DNA of 64,000 nucleotides from Flavobacterium ranwuense. GTDB lineage: Bacteria; Bacteroidota; Bacteroidia; Flavobacteriales; Flavobacteriaceae. Position numbers and translations under genes: made by a program. Within the stretch, counting starts at the first letter, position 1; the number at the start of each line of letters is the position of its first letter. The notes below the pieces were generated by a model, which was not told where the DNA came from, searched no databases, and saw only the letters and a list, made by a program, of their open reading frames with translations. Where the stretch lies: positions 124,001 to 188,000 of the forward strand of contig NZ_SMLH01000003.1 in NCBI RefSeq assembly GCF_004349315.1, given 5' to 3'. Shown here piece by piece: positions 20,497 through 28,982 of this stretch.

Positions 20497-21463
20497 ATAC
20501 AATAATTCCAATCATTTTAGAGTGCGCAATGGCTTCGCTGCTATTTTGGAAATAACAAACAGAAACTTTCAGTGTTTCTAGATTTTTTAAAATTGTGATT
20601 ACTTTTTCCTTTTTAGAATCACTAGTTTGTCTAATATAGACTGCTTTTACGGTTACGGGGAAAATTTTACAAATTGCCTCGTACAAAAATGGATCGTGTT
20701 GCGAATCATCTCCAAGAAGTACATATTCTAAGTTTGGGTAAAATTCTAAAATGTGTTTTATTTTGTCAAACTTATGATTGTGGTTGCCTCTGCCGGTCAA
20801 GAAAAAATCAGTGAGACTCGTTTTAATATCTTTTAATAGCAAAACTGCTTTTGGTAGTTGATGAAGTTCTGTAAATTTTATAATAAAGCGATATAAATTC
20901 CATTCGCTGCTCGAAACATAGAAAAAAGCATTAAACTCCTCTTTATTTTCCCTTCCGGCTGTACTTAAAGCTTGATAATGGGTGACAACATCTTCGTATA
21001 TTTTTCTCTTGTTTACGTTTTTAAATAATAAAACATACAATTTTTTCAAAGGATTCAATGTGTGAGAAACTAAAAAAGTGTCGTCTATGTCAGATATGAT
21101 TCCTAAATTTCCTTTGTGTGGTCGAATGTAACTGTCTCGTGTTGAAATGGACTCATTTTTGTAAACAATACTTACCTCATAATCAATCCAGCCATAATTA
21201 GTGTTTTGGTCTAATGGGACACAGAATTTAAAATAACCGTCGATTAATGTTCTGGTATGAATTTTGGCATTGTTATGTTCTAAATAGACATCGGCGTTTG
21301 CTTCTGTTTTTATTTGAAACATTTTAATTACAGAAGTAGCATTTTTCAGATTCTTTTTTTGAAAATTATACTCTTTAATTGTTGTTGGTTTAAAAACATG
21401 TCCCATGACAATTAATTCCTGTTCATTAGCGTAGCCACGATATAATTTTAAAATTGGTTTCAT
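20495..21463 (-). CDS. APP1-like phosphatidate phosphatase domain protein (DUF2183)
   Basis: The 322-residue protein has a beta-rich N-terminal part (about 1-115) and a HAD-like catalytic domain. The nucleophile motif SDIDDT has Asp125 and Asp127, and LGDDSQHD near 238-245 supplies the later acidic motif. In yeast App1 this domain hydrolyses phosphatidate to diacylglycerol. The gene is divergent from a diacylglycerol-kinase-like gene with a 64-nt spacer. That pairing suggests opposite steps on the same lipid pool (inference). Confidence 0.8.
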   Translation of the reverse strand: MKPILKLYRGYANEQELIVMGHVFKPTTIKEYNFQKKNLKNATSVIKMFQIKTEANADVYLEHNNAKIHTRTLIDGYFKFCVPLDQNTNYGWIDYEVSIVYKNESISTRDSYIRPHKGNLGIISDIDDTFLVSHTLNPLKKLYVLLFKNVNKRKIYEDVVTHYQALSTAGRENKEEFNAFFYVSSSEWNLYRFIIKFTELHQLPKAVLLLKDIKTSLTDFFLTGRGNHNHKFDKIKHILEFYPNLEYVLLGDDSQHDPFLYEAICKIFPVTVKAVYIRQTSDSKKEKVITILKNLETLKVSVCYFQNSSEAIAHSKMIGIIV

Positions 21464-21527
21464 TTATTATAGTACTTTTGAGTGTTGTTGAAATTAATTA
21501 TTTTTAGTCAATAAAAGAAGAAAAATT

Positions 21528-22418
21528 TTGAAAAAAAATATTATGCTCGTTGTAAATCCTGTTTCTGGGAATGTTGATAAATCAGATTTGGTTGATGCGG
21601 CGACAAATTTTGCCGGAAAAGAGAATTTGAACCTTGTGATTTATAATACTTCTGGAGCATCAGATATTGAGAATATAAAAGTACTCTATAAAACCTATAA
21701 TCCAGAAAGAATTGTTGTAGCAGGAGGTGATGGAACTATAAAAATGGTTGCTGAAGCGATGGAAAACCATGATGTTATTATTGGGATTTTACCGGCTGGT
21801 TCTGCCAATGGTTTAGCGGTAGATTTAAATTTGCCATCTACAATCGAAGAAAACTTAGAAATCGCTTTTCATAATGATTATATGGAAATAGACATGATTT
21901 CTATCAATGGAAAAAAAAGCATTCATTTAAGTGACTTGGGCGTAAATGCGGAAATGATTAAGAACTATGAAAGTAGTAGTATTCGAGGAAAATGGGGTTA
22001 TTTTTTGCAAACTTTCAGTACTTTAATTGATTTAGATGACCCTTTTACAGCAACAATTACTGGCGATTTTGAAACAATTGAATGTATGGCAAGAATGATT
22101 GTCATTGCGAATTCTCAAAAATATGGTACAGGAGTTTCTATAAATCCTAATGGTGTTATGGACGATGGAAAGTTTGAATTAGTTATTTTGAAAAATTTAG
22201 ATTTGGTAGTGCTTGGAAAAATTATTTCTGGAAATATGCCGATAGATTCCGAGGATGTTGAGATAATTTCTATAGAAAAAGCAATCGTTAAGACAAATGT
22301 TCCGGTTAGTTTTCAAATCGATGGAGAATATTGCGGTACTGAGACAAAACTGGATATTAAAATTTTGCCCAAACAAATGAAAGTAGCGGTTCCAAAATTA
22401 AATAGTGAAGTTATTTAA
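21528..22418 (+). CDS. diacylglycerol/lipid kinase (YegS/DagK-like)
   Basis: The 296-residue protein has the DAGK catalytic fold, with LVVNPVSGN at the N terminus and the nucleotide-binding VAGGDGTIKMVAEAM and GILPAGSANGLA motifs. It phosphorylates a lipid hydroxyl such as that of diacylglycerol, using ATP. The start shown is TTG at 21528, giving MKKNIMLVVNP as is usual for the family; the ATG at 21543 is an alternative. It overlaps the end of the convergent acyltransferase-like gene by 8 nt. Confidence 0.88.
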   Translation: MKKNIMLVVNPVSGNVDKSDLVDAATNFAGKENLNLVIYNTSGASDIENIKVLYKTYNPERIVVAGGDGTIKMVAEAMENHDVIIGILPAGSANGLAVDLNLPSTIEENLEIAFHNDYMEIDMISINGKKSIHLSDLGVNAEMIKNYESSSIRGKWGYFLQTFSTLIDLDDPFTATITGDFETIECMARMIVIANSQKYGTGVSINPNGVMDDGKFELVILKNLDLVVLGKIISGNMPIDSEDVEIISIEKAIVKTNVPVSFQIDGEYCGTETKLDIKILPKQMKVAVPKLNSEVI

Positions 22419-23559
22419 AAGGGTTTCGTTCTTGCCAATTAGTTTCAGGCTCCAGATATCTAAATATTTTTGGCATGTACGAATTGACTATTGGATTGCT
22501 ATGCGCGATGAATCCATACATTTTTAAAGGTTTTGCGCCAACAGAACTTTTAATTTCCAATGCTGTTCTTGCAAACACAATTTCCTTAAACCCTTTATTA
22601 ATAGAATACGCTATCATATCATACAGCATGTTCAAATACAGCATTTTTTCACGTTGAATATTTTCGTCGTACCCCAGAAAATAAGTGTCCATTACGAAAC
22701 CATTTTTTATTAAAGTATTAAATCCAATTAATTTTTCATTAATAAAATAGCCATAAAAAAGAAATTTGTCTTTAAAGATTTCTTTAAAAATTCTGAAGTG
22801 GTTCTTTGGTAGAAAAAAAGTATTGAAAGGAGCGTTTTTGGCTACATGAAAATACAAATCATAAATGGTATCTTCTAAAGCTATGATGTCCTCCAAATGC
22901 ATTTTTCTTTTCTCAATAATTGCTGCTTTTTTTCGGGCTCTTTTATACTGATCTCTATATTTTTTTGAAAGTGAGTCGATGTAATCTTGTTCTGATTTCC
23001 AGCTTTCATCAATGTGAAAAACCATATTCGGCTGTGTCGAAAACTGATAATCATTTTTGAATTCCGGAATGGCAAAGTTCGTAATGTCTTCTTTGTGAAA
23101 ATCTTTATAAGTGGTAATATGAATTTTTTTTCCTTTAGATTGAAACAATTTTTTCAATGCTAATGCCGCTGATTTCAACGCTTGCAATGCTTTCTTTTTA
23201 TCAATAGATTCTGATAATGCAAAAGCGTTTTGTCCAGTCAGCATATTGTTTCCAATTACGAGAACATGAGAACCTAAATTTCTGAAAACTAAATTTCGAA
23301 CAGTGGTTTTAATGCATTTATCCCGATCTCCAAAAGACTCCAGTTGATTTAAATCTAAAAATTGAGAAAGTGCAATGCCTATTAAAGTTTCATTTTCGAA
23401 TAGTCCAATAAAATGACAAACCATATTTTCCGGAGATGATTTTTCTAAAATCTCCAAATATTTTTTGGATAAAAAAATGGTTGAAACCGCTAAATCATCC
23501 CAGTTTAAAGGGAGTTGCGCTGTAGTACTATAAATTTTAAAGGAATAAGGTGTATTCAA
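22411..23559 (-). CDS. FemAB/GNAT-fold acyltransferase-like protein
   Basis: The 382-residue protein has a C-terminal acyltransferase-like domain. Characteristic segments are SLSKKYRDQYKRARKKA (a FemAB/BioF2-type signature), FYGYFINEKLIGFNTLI and YLNMLYDMIAYSINKGFKEI. Such proteins transfer acyl or aminoacyl groups, often to cell-envelope precursors or peptides; no substrate can be assigned. The start is a TTG, since no ATG occurs near the N-terminal end of the conserved region; this makes the exact start uncertain. Confidence 0.7.
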   Translation of the reverse strand: MNTPYSFKIYSTTAQLPLNWDDLAVSTIFLSKKYLEILEKSSPENMVCHFIGLFENETLIGIALSQFLDLNQLESFGDRDKCIKTTVRNLVFRNLGSHVLVIGNNMLTGQNAFALSESIDKKKALQALKSAALALKKLFQSKGKKIHITTYKDFHKEDITNFAIPEFKNDYQFSTQPNMVFHIDESWKSEQDYIDSLSKKYRDQYKRARKKAAIIEKRKMHLEDIIALEDTIYDLYFHVAKNAPFNTFFLPKNHFRIFKEIFKDKFLFYGYFINEKLIGFNTLIKNGFVMDTYFLGYDENIQREKMLYLNMLYDMIAYSINKGFKEIVFARTALEIKSSVGAKPLKMYGFIAHSNPIVNSYMPKIFRYLEPETNWQERNPFK

Positions 23560-23655
23560 CTTGAAGTGTAATTTTTTTCAAAATTAGTTAATAAAGTTAA
23601 AGTATTTCTCAATGTCTCGAAATTAACTAACTTTATATAAATTAAAAAGTAGATT

Positions 23656-23934
23656 ATGAAAACCTATTCAGCAGAGACAATTCAATCAGAGTTAAAAGGG
23701 CTTAAAGACTGGCATTTTGCTGCCAATGGAATGGAGAAAAAATTTGTTTTTTCAGATTTTACGCAAGCATTAGGTTTTATAGTGCAAGTAGGAGTGATGG
23801 CCGAAAAAAGAAATCACCATCCGGAATTATTCAATGTGTATAATAAAGTGACAATTAGGCTGACTACACATGATGCAAATGGTGTTACTGATAAAGATTT
23901 AGATTTAGCCAAAGCTATTGAGGGAATTAAATAA
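23656..23934 (+). CDS. phhB: 4a-hydroxytetrahydrobiopterin (pterin-4a-carbinolamine) dehydratase
   Basis: The 92-residue protein has the family signature [35 protein letters not shown], with the paired active-site histidines. It dehydrates the hydroxylated pterin made by aromatic amino acid hydroxylases so that the cofactor can be reduced again. The matching hydroxylase lies at 45111-46868, in a different transcription unit. It stands alone between a minus-strand gene and a bidirectional terminator. Confidence 0.93.
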   Translation: MKTYSAETIQSELKGLKDWHFAANGMEKKFVFSDFTQALGFIVQVGVMAEKRNHHPELFNVYNKVTIRLTTHDANGVTDKDLDLAKAIEGIK

Positions 23935-23937
23935 AAA

Positions 23938-23972
23938 AAATTTCGTCTTGATATTATTCGAAGACGAAATTC
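23938..23972. terminator. bidirectional terminator
   Basis: The stem AAATTTCGTCTT/AAGACGAAATT is flanked by A and T tracts and serves phhB and the convergent DUF1761 gene. Confidence 0.85.
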
Positions 23973-23992
23973 ATTTTAATATTTTTTTGTAA

Positions 23993-24475
23993 TTATTTCC
24001 AAGCGCAAATAATTCCACCCATAATCATAAAGCATACTATCCAAAAACCACCGGTAACGAGTGTGTATTTGAAACTTCTTCTTTCGTATAATGCATTTGT
24101 ACCTATAATTGGTAATGCTAAAAATAGTCCAGTCATAAAACCGTGTAAAGCTCCATGCTTGAAAGTTCTAAATGCTAATCCATAATCTGCCATGAAAGCT
24201 TCGTAAGAAGGTTTTGCGATAGTAGGATCTCCGCCAACCATTCCTAATGCACCAAATTGATGTATAGTTAGCATTTGAAGGACAAAGCTTATGAAAAAAG
24301 CGTAAAGTAATGATACTCCAAATGTCAGGAGCATATTTCCTCCTTTCATTTTTTCTTCAGTCATGCCGGATTCTTTCATCCAGATTGTTCCAAAAACTTT
24401 TGGATTGTACCAAACAAATCCTACTACAAGTGTAGACAATGCTGCAACAAAAAGTGCTAAAAAATTGATTTCCAT
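23993..24475 (-). CDS. DUF1761 membrane protein
   Basis: The 160-residue protein has four predicted membrane spans (about 5-22, 48-70, 106-124 and 135-157). DUF1761 features are clear: FVWYNPKVFGTIWMKESGMTEEKM near the N terminus and a GALHGFMTGLFLALPIIGTNALYERRSFKYTLVTGGFWIVCF-like C-terminal half. The family has no known function. It is a single gene with a terminator shared with phhB. Confidence 0.85.
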   Translation of the reverse strand: MEINFLALFVAALSTLVVGFVWYNPKVFGTIWMKESGMTEEKMKGGNMLLTFGVSLLYAFFISFVLQMLTIHQFGALGMVGGDPTIAKPSYEAFMADYGLAFRTFKHGALHGFMTGLFLALPIIGTNALYERRSFKYTLVTGGFWIVCFMIMGGIICAWK

Positions 24476-24578
24476 AAAATTGGGTTTAAAGATTAGTTAA
24501 TCAAATTTAACAAATTAATATTTAATTAAGAAAATTAAATATTTCTGTAAGATATAACTCTCTAAAAAATAAAAAAGA

Positions 24579-24594
24579 ATGTATTTCGTCGATT
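24579..24594 (+). promoter_or_regulatory. ATGTATTT-TCGATT motif upstream of the LRR gene
   Basis: ATGTATTTCGTCGATT matches the first half of the blocks before gldK and the type IX cargo gene. Only one clear TCGA half-site is present. It starts 43 bp before TAGTTTTA (24622-24629), which also occurs in the cargo-gene promoter. Confidence 0.5.
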
Positions 24595-24657
24595 TTATTT
24601 GCTGATTGGCTTCGTTGTGCGTAGTTTTATAGGTATCAAAGATATAAATCCAACGTT

Positions 24658-25512
24658 ATGAAAAATATAACTACTCTATTTTTAACCCTTTTCTTTTCGT
24701 TTTCAATGTTTGCAGATGTGTCTCAGTCAGAGAAAGATGCGTTGGTAAAACTGTATCAGTCTACAAATGGAAATCAGTGGACAGTAAAATGGGATTTGTC
24801 ATCGCCAATTTCTACTTGGCATGGCGTTACTTTACAAGACGATAAAGTAATTTCTATTAATTTAGACAATAACAATTTGGTTGGTGAAATCCCGGAAGAA
24901 ATTTTAAACTTAGTAAGTTTACAAGAATTGGATTTGCACAAAAATAAAATATCAGGTACGATTCCTTCTGCTATCGGAAAATTAAAAGAAATGAAAGTAT
25001 TGGATCTTTCTTTTAATAAAATTTCTGGGACAATTCCTTCTTCTATTTGTGAAATGAGCAATTTGAAAAATTTAGAATTGTATATGAACATGCTTTCAGG
25101 AGAATTACCAATGCAAATAGGTGCTTTGAATCAACTAGAAATCCTGTCTTTATTTAATAATGAAATAGTAGGGCAAATACCAAGTTCTTTATATGAAATA
25201 AAAACGCTAAAAACATTACTCTTAAACAGTAATAAACTTTCGGGAGGATTAAGTCGTGAAGTGGCAAATATGGCGTCACTTGAGAATCTTAGTTTATTTG
25301 ATAATAAGATGAATGGTCAAGTGCCTTTTGAGCTTGAAAAATTAGATGAATTAAAAGAAATGAATATTTCTTACAATATGTTTAATGGATTAATATCTAA
25401 AGACTTGGCAATTTTAGATACGCTGAATATGACAATGATAAATGATAAGGGAGTAGCGGTTTTATTAGAAGTAAATACTGGTAAAAATACAGCTATTGCT
25501 TCTGAAGATTAG
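24658..25512 (+). CDS. secreted leucine-rich-repeat protein
   Basis: The 284-residue protein has a signal peptide (about 1-19, cleavage after MFADV-region) and an LRRNT-like cap (SEKDALVKLYQSTNGNQWTVKWDLSSPISTWHGVTL). About seven plant-type repeats follow, of the form LxxLxxLxLxxNxxxGxIPxxI, from about residue 55 to 245. Such proteins mediate protein binding outside the cell. No type IX sorting domain or lipobox is visible, so location after export is unclear. An upstream motif is shared with gldK. Confidence 0.85.
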   Translation: MKNITTLFLTLFFSFSMFADVSQSEKDALVKLYQSTNGNQWTVKWDLSSPISTWHGVTLQDDKVISINLDNNNLVGEIPEEILNLVSLQELDLHKNKISGTIPSAIGKLKEMKVLDLSFNKISGTIPSSICEMSNLKNLELYMNMLSGELPMQIGALNQLEILSLFNNEIVGQIPSSLYEIKTLKTLLLNSNKLSGGLSREVANMASLENLSLFDNKMNGQVPFELEKLDELKEMNISYNMFNGLISKDLAILDTLNMTMINDKGVAVLLEVNTGKNTAIASED

Positions 25513-25602
25513 TTTTGAAATAAAAAAGAGATTGCACTAACGCTCTTTTGTGTTATCGGTTAGTAGATTTTAATACCTTAGTTTTAATGAATATAGTTGT
25601 TT

Positions 25603-25635
25603 AAACCTGTGAAGCTTGCTTCACAGGTTTTTTTA
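25603..25635 (+). terminator. rho-independent terminator of the LRR gene
   Basis: AAACCTGTGAAGC/GCTTCACAGGTTT is a near-perfect palindrome followed by a T run. It is about 90 nt after the stop. Confidence 0.88.
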
Positions 25636-25749
25636 TTTAGATTCCTTTCCGAAATAATACTATTATGAAAGTTGGTTTTTTAGGATTGATCCTACTTTAA
25701 GAGGGATTTGTATGTAGTTAATGTTATTGCATCCTCAAATTCATTCCAT

Positions 25750-25779
25750 AAAAAAAGCTCCAGATTTCTCTGAAGCTTT
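25750..25779 (-). terminator. terminator of the tRNA unit
   Basis: The stem AAAGCTTCAGA/TCTGGAGCTTT has a G-T mismatch and a GAAA loop. It is followed on the minus strand by T residues, just after the second tRNA. Confidence 0.8.
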
Positions 25780-25783
25780 CTAG

Positions 25784-25856
25784 TAGCGGGAACAGGACTC
25801 GAACCTGTGACCTTCGGGTTATGAGCCCGACGAGCTGCCTACTGCTCTATCCCGCG
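25784..25856 (-). tRNA. initiator tRNA-fMet (CAT), copy 2
   Basis: The 73-nt cloverleaf has anticodon CAT, a TTCGAGT T-loop, an unpaired C1-T72 end and three G-C pairs in the anticodon stem (GGG CTCATAA CCC). The last two mark it as the initiator. The 3' CCA is not encoded (CTA follows A73). The sequence is identical to the copy at 25889. Confidence 0.96.
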
Positions 25857-25888
25857 ATGTGCGTTTGTAATTTCAATAAAATTCTTAG

Positions 25889-25961
25889 TAGCGGGAACAG
25901 GACTCGAACCTGTGACCTTCGGGTTATGAGCCCGACGAGCTGCCTACTGCTCTATCCCGCG
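25889..25961 (-). tRNA. initiator tRNA-fMet (CAT), copy 1
   Basis: Identical 73 nt to the copy 32 nt downstream, with the same initiator hallmarks (C1-T72 mismatch and three consecutive G-C pairs next to the anticodon loop). CCA is not encoded. A consensus promoter lies immediately upstream. Confidence 0.97.
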
Positions 25962-25973
25962 TTGTTTCGGGTG

Positions 25974-26003
25974 CAAATGTACGACGAAATATCGTATTTC
26001 CAA
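25974..26003 (-). promoter_or_regulatory. promoter of the tRNA-fMet pair
   Basis: On the minus strand TTG and TACATTTG are separated by 19 nt, the Bacteroidota -33/-7 arrangement. The -7 box ends 13 nt before the tRNA 5' end. Confidence 0.8.
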
Positions 26004-26050
26004 TAAAAACTTTAAAAAATGTTTTATTTCGTCTATTGACTTGATATGCC

Positions 26051-26058
26051 TACCTTTG
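26051..26058 (+). promoter_or_regulatory. -7 box TACCTTTG of era
   Basis: An exact TAnnTTTG match ends 21 nt before the era ATG. Confidence 0.7.
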
Positions 26059-26078
26059 CAAAATAAATTATAATAAAA

Positions 26079-26960
26079 ATGTCACATAAAGCAGGTTTTG
26101 TAAACATCATAGGGAATCCAAACGTCGGGAAATCAACGTTGATGAACGCCTTTGTTGGAGAAAGATTATCAATTATTACTTCAAAAGCACAAACAACACG
26201 TCATAGAATTCTTGGAATTGTAAACGGAGAAGATTTTCAAATGATCTTATCGGATACACCTGGAATCATCAAGCCGGCCTACGAAATGCAGGAATCGATG
26301 ATGAATTTCGTTAAATCCGCTTTTGAAGATGCTGATGTGCTGATTTATATGGTGGAAATTGGAGAACAAGAGTTGAAAGACGAAGCGTTTTTCAATAAAA
26401 TAATCCATGCCAAAATTCCTGTTCTATTGTTGTTGAATAAAATTGACAATTCAAACCAAGCTCAGTTGGAAGAACAAGTGGCTTTCTGGACTGCCAAAGT
26501 TCCTAATGCGGAAATTTTTCCAATATCGGCATTACAGAATTTTAATGTGCCGGAAGTTTTTGGAAGAATCATTGAATTGTTACCAGAATCTCCTGCGTAT
26601 TACCCAAAAGATCAATTGACAGATAAACCGGAACGTTTCTTTGTTAATGAAACTATCCGTGAGAAAATCCTGTTGAATTACAGCAAAGAAATCCCATACG
26701 CAGTAGAAATTGTTACCGAAGAGTTTTTTGAAGATGAAAACATCATTAGAATACGTTCTTTGATTATGGTGGAGCGCGATACCCAAAAAGGAATCATTAT
26801 AGGGCATAAAGGAGCCGCTTTGAAAAAAGTCGGAATTGAAGCCCGTGTTGATTTAGAGAAGTTTTTTGGAAAGCAAATTCATATTGAGTTGGTGGTGAAA
26901 GTGAATAAAAACTGGAGAAGCAACGCTAATATGTTGAAGCGTTTTGGATACAATCAGTAA
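26079..26960 (+). CDS. era: GTPase Era
   Basis: The 293-residue protein has the Era G domain (G1 GNPNVGKST, G2 region KAQTTRHRILG, G3 DTPG, G4 NKID) and a C-terminal KH domain (about 205-290, containing IIGHKGAALKKVGIEARVDLEKFFGKQIHIELVVKVNKNWR). Era binds the 3' end of 16S rRNA and assists 30S maturation. It has its own promoter. The second GTPase gene der follows after a 284-nt spacer filled by repeats. Confidence 0.98.
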   Translation: MSHKAGFVNIIGNPNVGKSTLMNAFVGERLSIITSKAQTTRHRILGIVNGEDFQMILSDTPGIIKPAYEMQESMMNFVKSAFEDADVLIYMVEIGEQELKDEAFFNKIIHAKIPVLLLLNKIDNSNQAQLEEQVAFWTAKVPNAEIFPISALQNFNVPEVFGRIIELLPESPAYYPKDQLTDKPERFFVNETIREKILLNYSKEIPYAVEIVTEEFFEDENIIRIRSLIMVERDTQKGIIIGHKGAALKKVGIEARVDLEKFFGKQIHIELVVKVNKNWRSNANMLKRFGYNQ

Positions 26961-26965
26961 GAAAG

Positions 26966-26992
26966 TGTTCGGTAATCAGTGTACAGCCGCAG
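26966..26992. repeat. short ACTG/CAGT-type repeat tract
   Basis: GTGTTCGGTAATCAGTGTAC resembles the units at 3671-3753. It lies just after era and next to hairpin copy B. Confidence 0.5.
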
Positions 26993-27040
26993 TTTTTATT
27001 TTGAAAAATTAAGATTGATGTTGTTTAGAAACGCAATGTC

Positions 27041-27121
27041 CTAGCCCTGATAGCAGTGAAAATCCTTTTTCTGGCTTTTTTAGCAAGGAAAAGATTGTAA
27101 CGAATAGCAGGAAACAGCTCC
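27041..27121 (-). repeat. dispersed hairpin element, copy B (short, inverted)
   Basis: On the minus strand it starts AGCTGTTTCCTGCTATTCG and ends with TTTCACTGCTATCAGGGCTA, matching the ends of copies C, D and E. The arms are only about 14 nt (AATCTTTTCCTTG / AAAAAGGATT) and the GCTTCC...GGTCGC loop is missing. Confidence 0.75.
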
Positions 27122-27136
27122 AAAAAAGAGTTTTCG

Positions 27137-27202
27137 GTTGGCAGTTTACAGTCGCTGTTTTAATGTCTTAAAACTGAATATTTAAAACTGGCCACTGCTA
27201 AC
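27137..27202. repeat. ACTG-type repeat tract
   Basis: Units such as GGCAGTTTACAGT, AAAACTGAATATTT and AACTGGCCACTGCTAACT belong to the same dispersed family as 3671-3753. It lies just upstream of the der promoter. Confidence 0.55.
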
Positions 27203-27214
27203 TAAAAAAAAGAC

Positions 27215-27222
27215 TACCTTTG
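27215..27222 (+). promoter_or_regulatory. -7 box TACCTTTG of der
   Basis: An exact TAnnTTTG match ends 23 nt before the der ATG. Confidence 0.7.
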
Positions 27223-27244
27223 CAAAATATTTGAAAAAAGGATT

Positions 27245-28555
27245 ATGAATAACATTGTTGCGATAGTAGGAAGACCTAATGTAGGGAAATCAACCCTTTT
27301 TAATAGGCTGATACAAAGAAGAGAAGCGATCGTAGATTCGGTTTCGGGTGTGACCCGTGATAGAAACTACGGTAAGAGCGAGTGGAACGGAAAAGAATTT
27401 TCTGTAATTGATACGGGTGGATATGTTCGTGGATCGGATGATGTTTTTGAAGCCGAAATCCGTAAACAAGTAGAATTAGCTATTGACGAAGCCGATGTAA
27501 TTATTTTTGTGGTAGATGTCGAAGAAGGTATTACGCCTATGGATGATGCTGTAGCGAGATTGTTGCGTAAAGTGACGAAACCGGTTTTACTTGCTGTAAA
27601 TAAGGTGGATAACGCCATGCGTGAGAAAGATGCAATTGAGTTTTACAACCTTGGTTTAGGAGAGTATTACACATTTGCCAGTATTTCTGGAAGTGGAACA
27701 GGTGATTTATTGGATGCATTGATTGATGCTTTTCCAATTAAACCAGAACCAACACAAGAAGAAGTGGTATTGCCGCGGTTTGCAGTTGTAGGTCGTCCTA
27801 ATGCTGGGAAATCAAGTTTTATCAATGCATTGATTGGTAAAGACAGATATATTGTTACTGATATTGCGGGTACAACCCGTGATTCTATTGATACAAAATT
27901 TGACCGTTTTGGGTTTGAATTTAACTTAGTTGATACGGCAGGAATTCGTCGTAAAGCGAAAGTAAAGGAAGATTTAGAGTTTTACTCGGTAATGCGTTCC
28001 GTTCGTGCGATTGAGCATGCTGATATTTGTATCTTGATTATAGATGCCACTCGTGGTTTTGAAGGACAGGACCAAAGTATTTTTTGGTTGGCTGAGAAAA
28101 ACCGTAAAGGAGTAGTAATCTTAGTGAATAAATGGGATTTAGTTGAAAAAGAAACGATGTCAACCCGTGATTATGAAGCTAAAATTAGAGAAGAATTAAT
28201 GCCATTTACAGATGTGCCTATTCTTTTTGTTTCGGCATTAACAAAACAACGTTTGTTGAAAGCACTAGAAGCGACGGTGAAAGTTTTTGAAAACAGACAA
28301 CAGCGTATTGCAACTTCAAAATTTAACGAATTTATGTTGAAAGTCATTGAAGCCTATCCGCCGCCAGCGACAAAAGGGAAATATGTAAAAATTAAATATT
28401 GCATGCAGTTGCCAACGCCAACACCACAGTTTGTGTTTTTTGCCAATATGCCACAATATGTAAAAGAACCTTACAAACGTTACCTTGAAAATAAAATTAG
28501 AGAAAACTGGGACTTTTCAGGAGTGCCAATCGATATTTATATCAGAGAGAAATAA
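27245..28555 (+). CDS. der: GTPase Der (EngA)
   Basis: The 436-residue protein has two tandem G domains (GRPNVGKST with DTGG and [13 protein letters not shown] with DTAG and NKWD), followed by a C-terminal KH-like domain (about 350-435). This double-GTPase layout is unique to Der, which acts in 50S subunit assembly. It has its own promoter and terminator. Confidence 0.98.
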   Translation: MNNIVAIVGRPNVGKSTLFNRLIQRREAIVDSVSGVTRDRNYGKSEWNGKEFSVIDTGGYVRGSDDVFEAEIRKQVELAIDEADVIIFVVDVEEGITPMDDAVARLLRKVTKPVLLAVNKVDNAMREKDAIEFYNLGLGEYYTFASISGSGTGDLLDALIDAFPIKPEPTQEEVVLPRFAVVGRPNAGKSSFINALIGKDRYIVTDIAGTTRDSIDTKFDRFGFEFNLVDTAGIRRKAKVKEDLEFYSVMRSVRAIEHADICILIIDATRGFEGQDQSIFWLAEKNRKGVVILVNKWDLVEKETMSTRDYEAKIREELMPFTDVPILFVSALTKQRLLKALEATVKVFENRQQRIATSKFNEFMLKVIEAYPPPATKGKYVKIKYCMQLPTPTPQFVFFANMPQYVKEPYKRYLENKIRENWDFSGVPIDIYIREK

Positions 28556-28560
28556 TATGA

Positions 28561-28588
28561 AAGTCCCGAGAAATCGGGACTTTTTTTG
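28561..28588 (+). terminator. rho-independent terminator of der
   Basis: AAGTCCCGA/TCGGGACTT with a GAAA loop and T run begins 6 nt after the stop. Confidence 0.92.
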
Positions 28589-28621
28589 GTTAAAATCGAT
28601 ATTTAATAGTAAAGAGTATTC

Positions 28622-28858
28622 CTAATTTTCTTCCTCTTCTAAAGTTTCCATTGGATGATCGCCGTACCAATCTTTAAATGTTTTGGTAGTTTTATAATCA
28701 TCATGTAGTACGGTATAAACCATAAACAGGATTAATGGTATACCAATGCAGTATAGGGTCATTATTACCGGCAAAGCAACGTTAGTTTGACATAAACCGG
28801 CAAATACAAAAACATAAATGGTGGTGAACCACACGAGTTTAATTGCAAAATTTTTCAT
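28622..28858 (-). CDS. small membrane protein, function unknown
   Basis: The 78-residue protein has two membrane spans (about 7-24 and 28-50) and an acidic cytoplasmic tail (DDYKTTKTFKDWYGDHPMETLEEEEN). I do not recognise a characterised family. It is a single gene between the der terminator and the DUF2490 gene, with an AT-rich upstream region but no clear -7 box. Confidence 0.65.
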   Translation of the reverse strand: MKNFAIKLVWFTTIYVFVFAGLCQTNVALPVIMTLYCIGIPLILFMVYTVLHDDYKTTKTFKDWYGDHPMETLEEEEN

Positions 28859-28982
28859 GGCTATATCTTTTTAATAAAGTTACGCCAGGAATTTTAAATT
28901 TTAAGTTAATATATTGATAATCAATGTTTAAAATATAATTAATTATTTGTTTTTCTTATCAATGAAAAGTCATAAATTGTGT

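Noticed and set aside
25821..26006. A 61-residue reading frame on the plus strand with an internal duplication
   Set aside because: It is the antisense of the two tRNA-fMet genes; the duplication is simply the tandem tRNAs.
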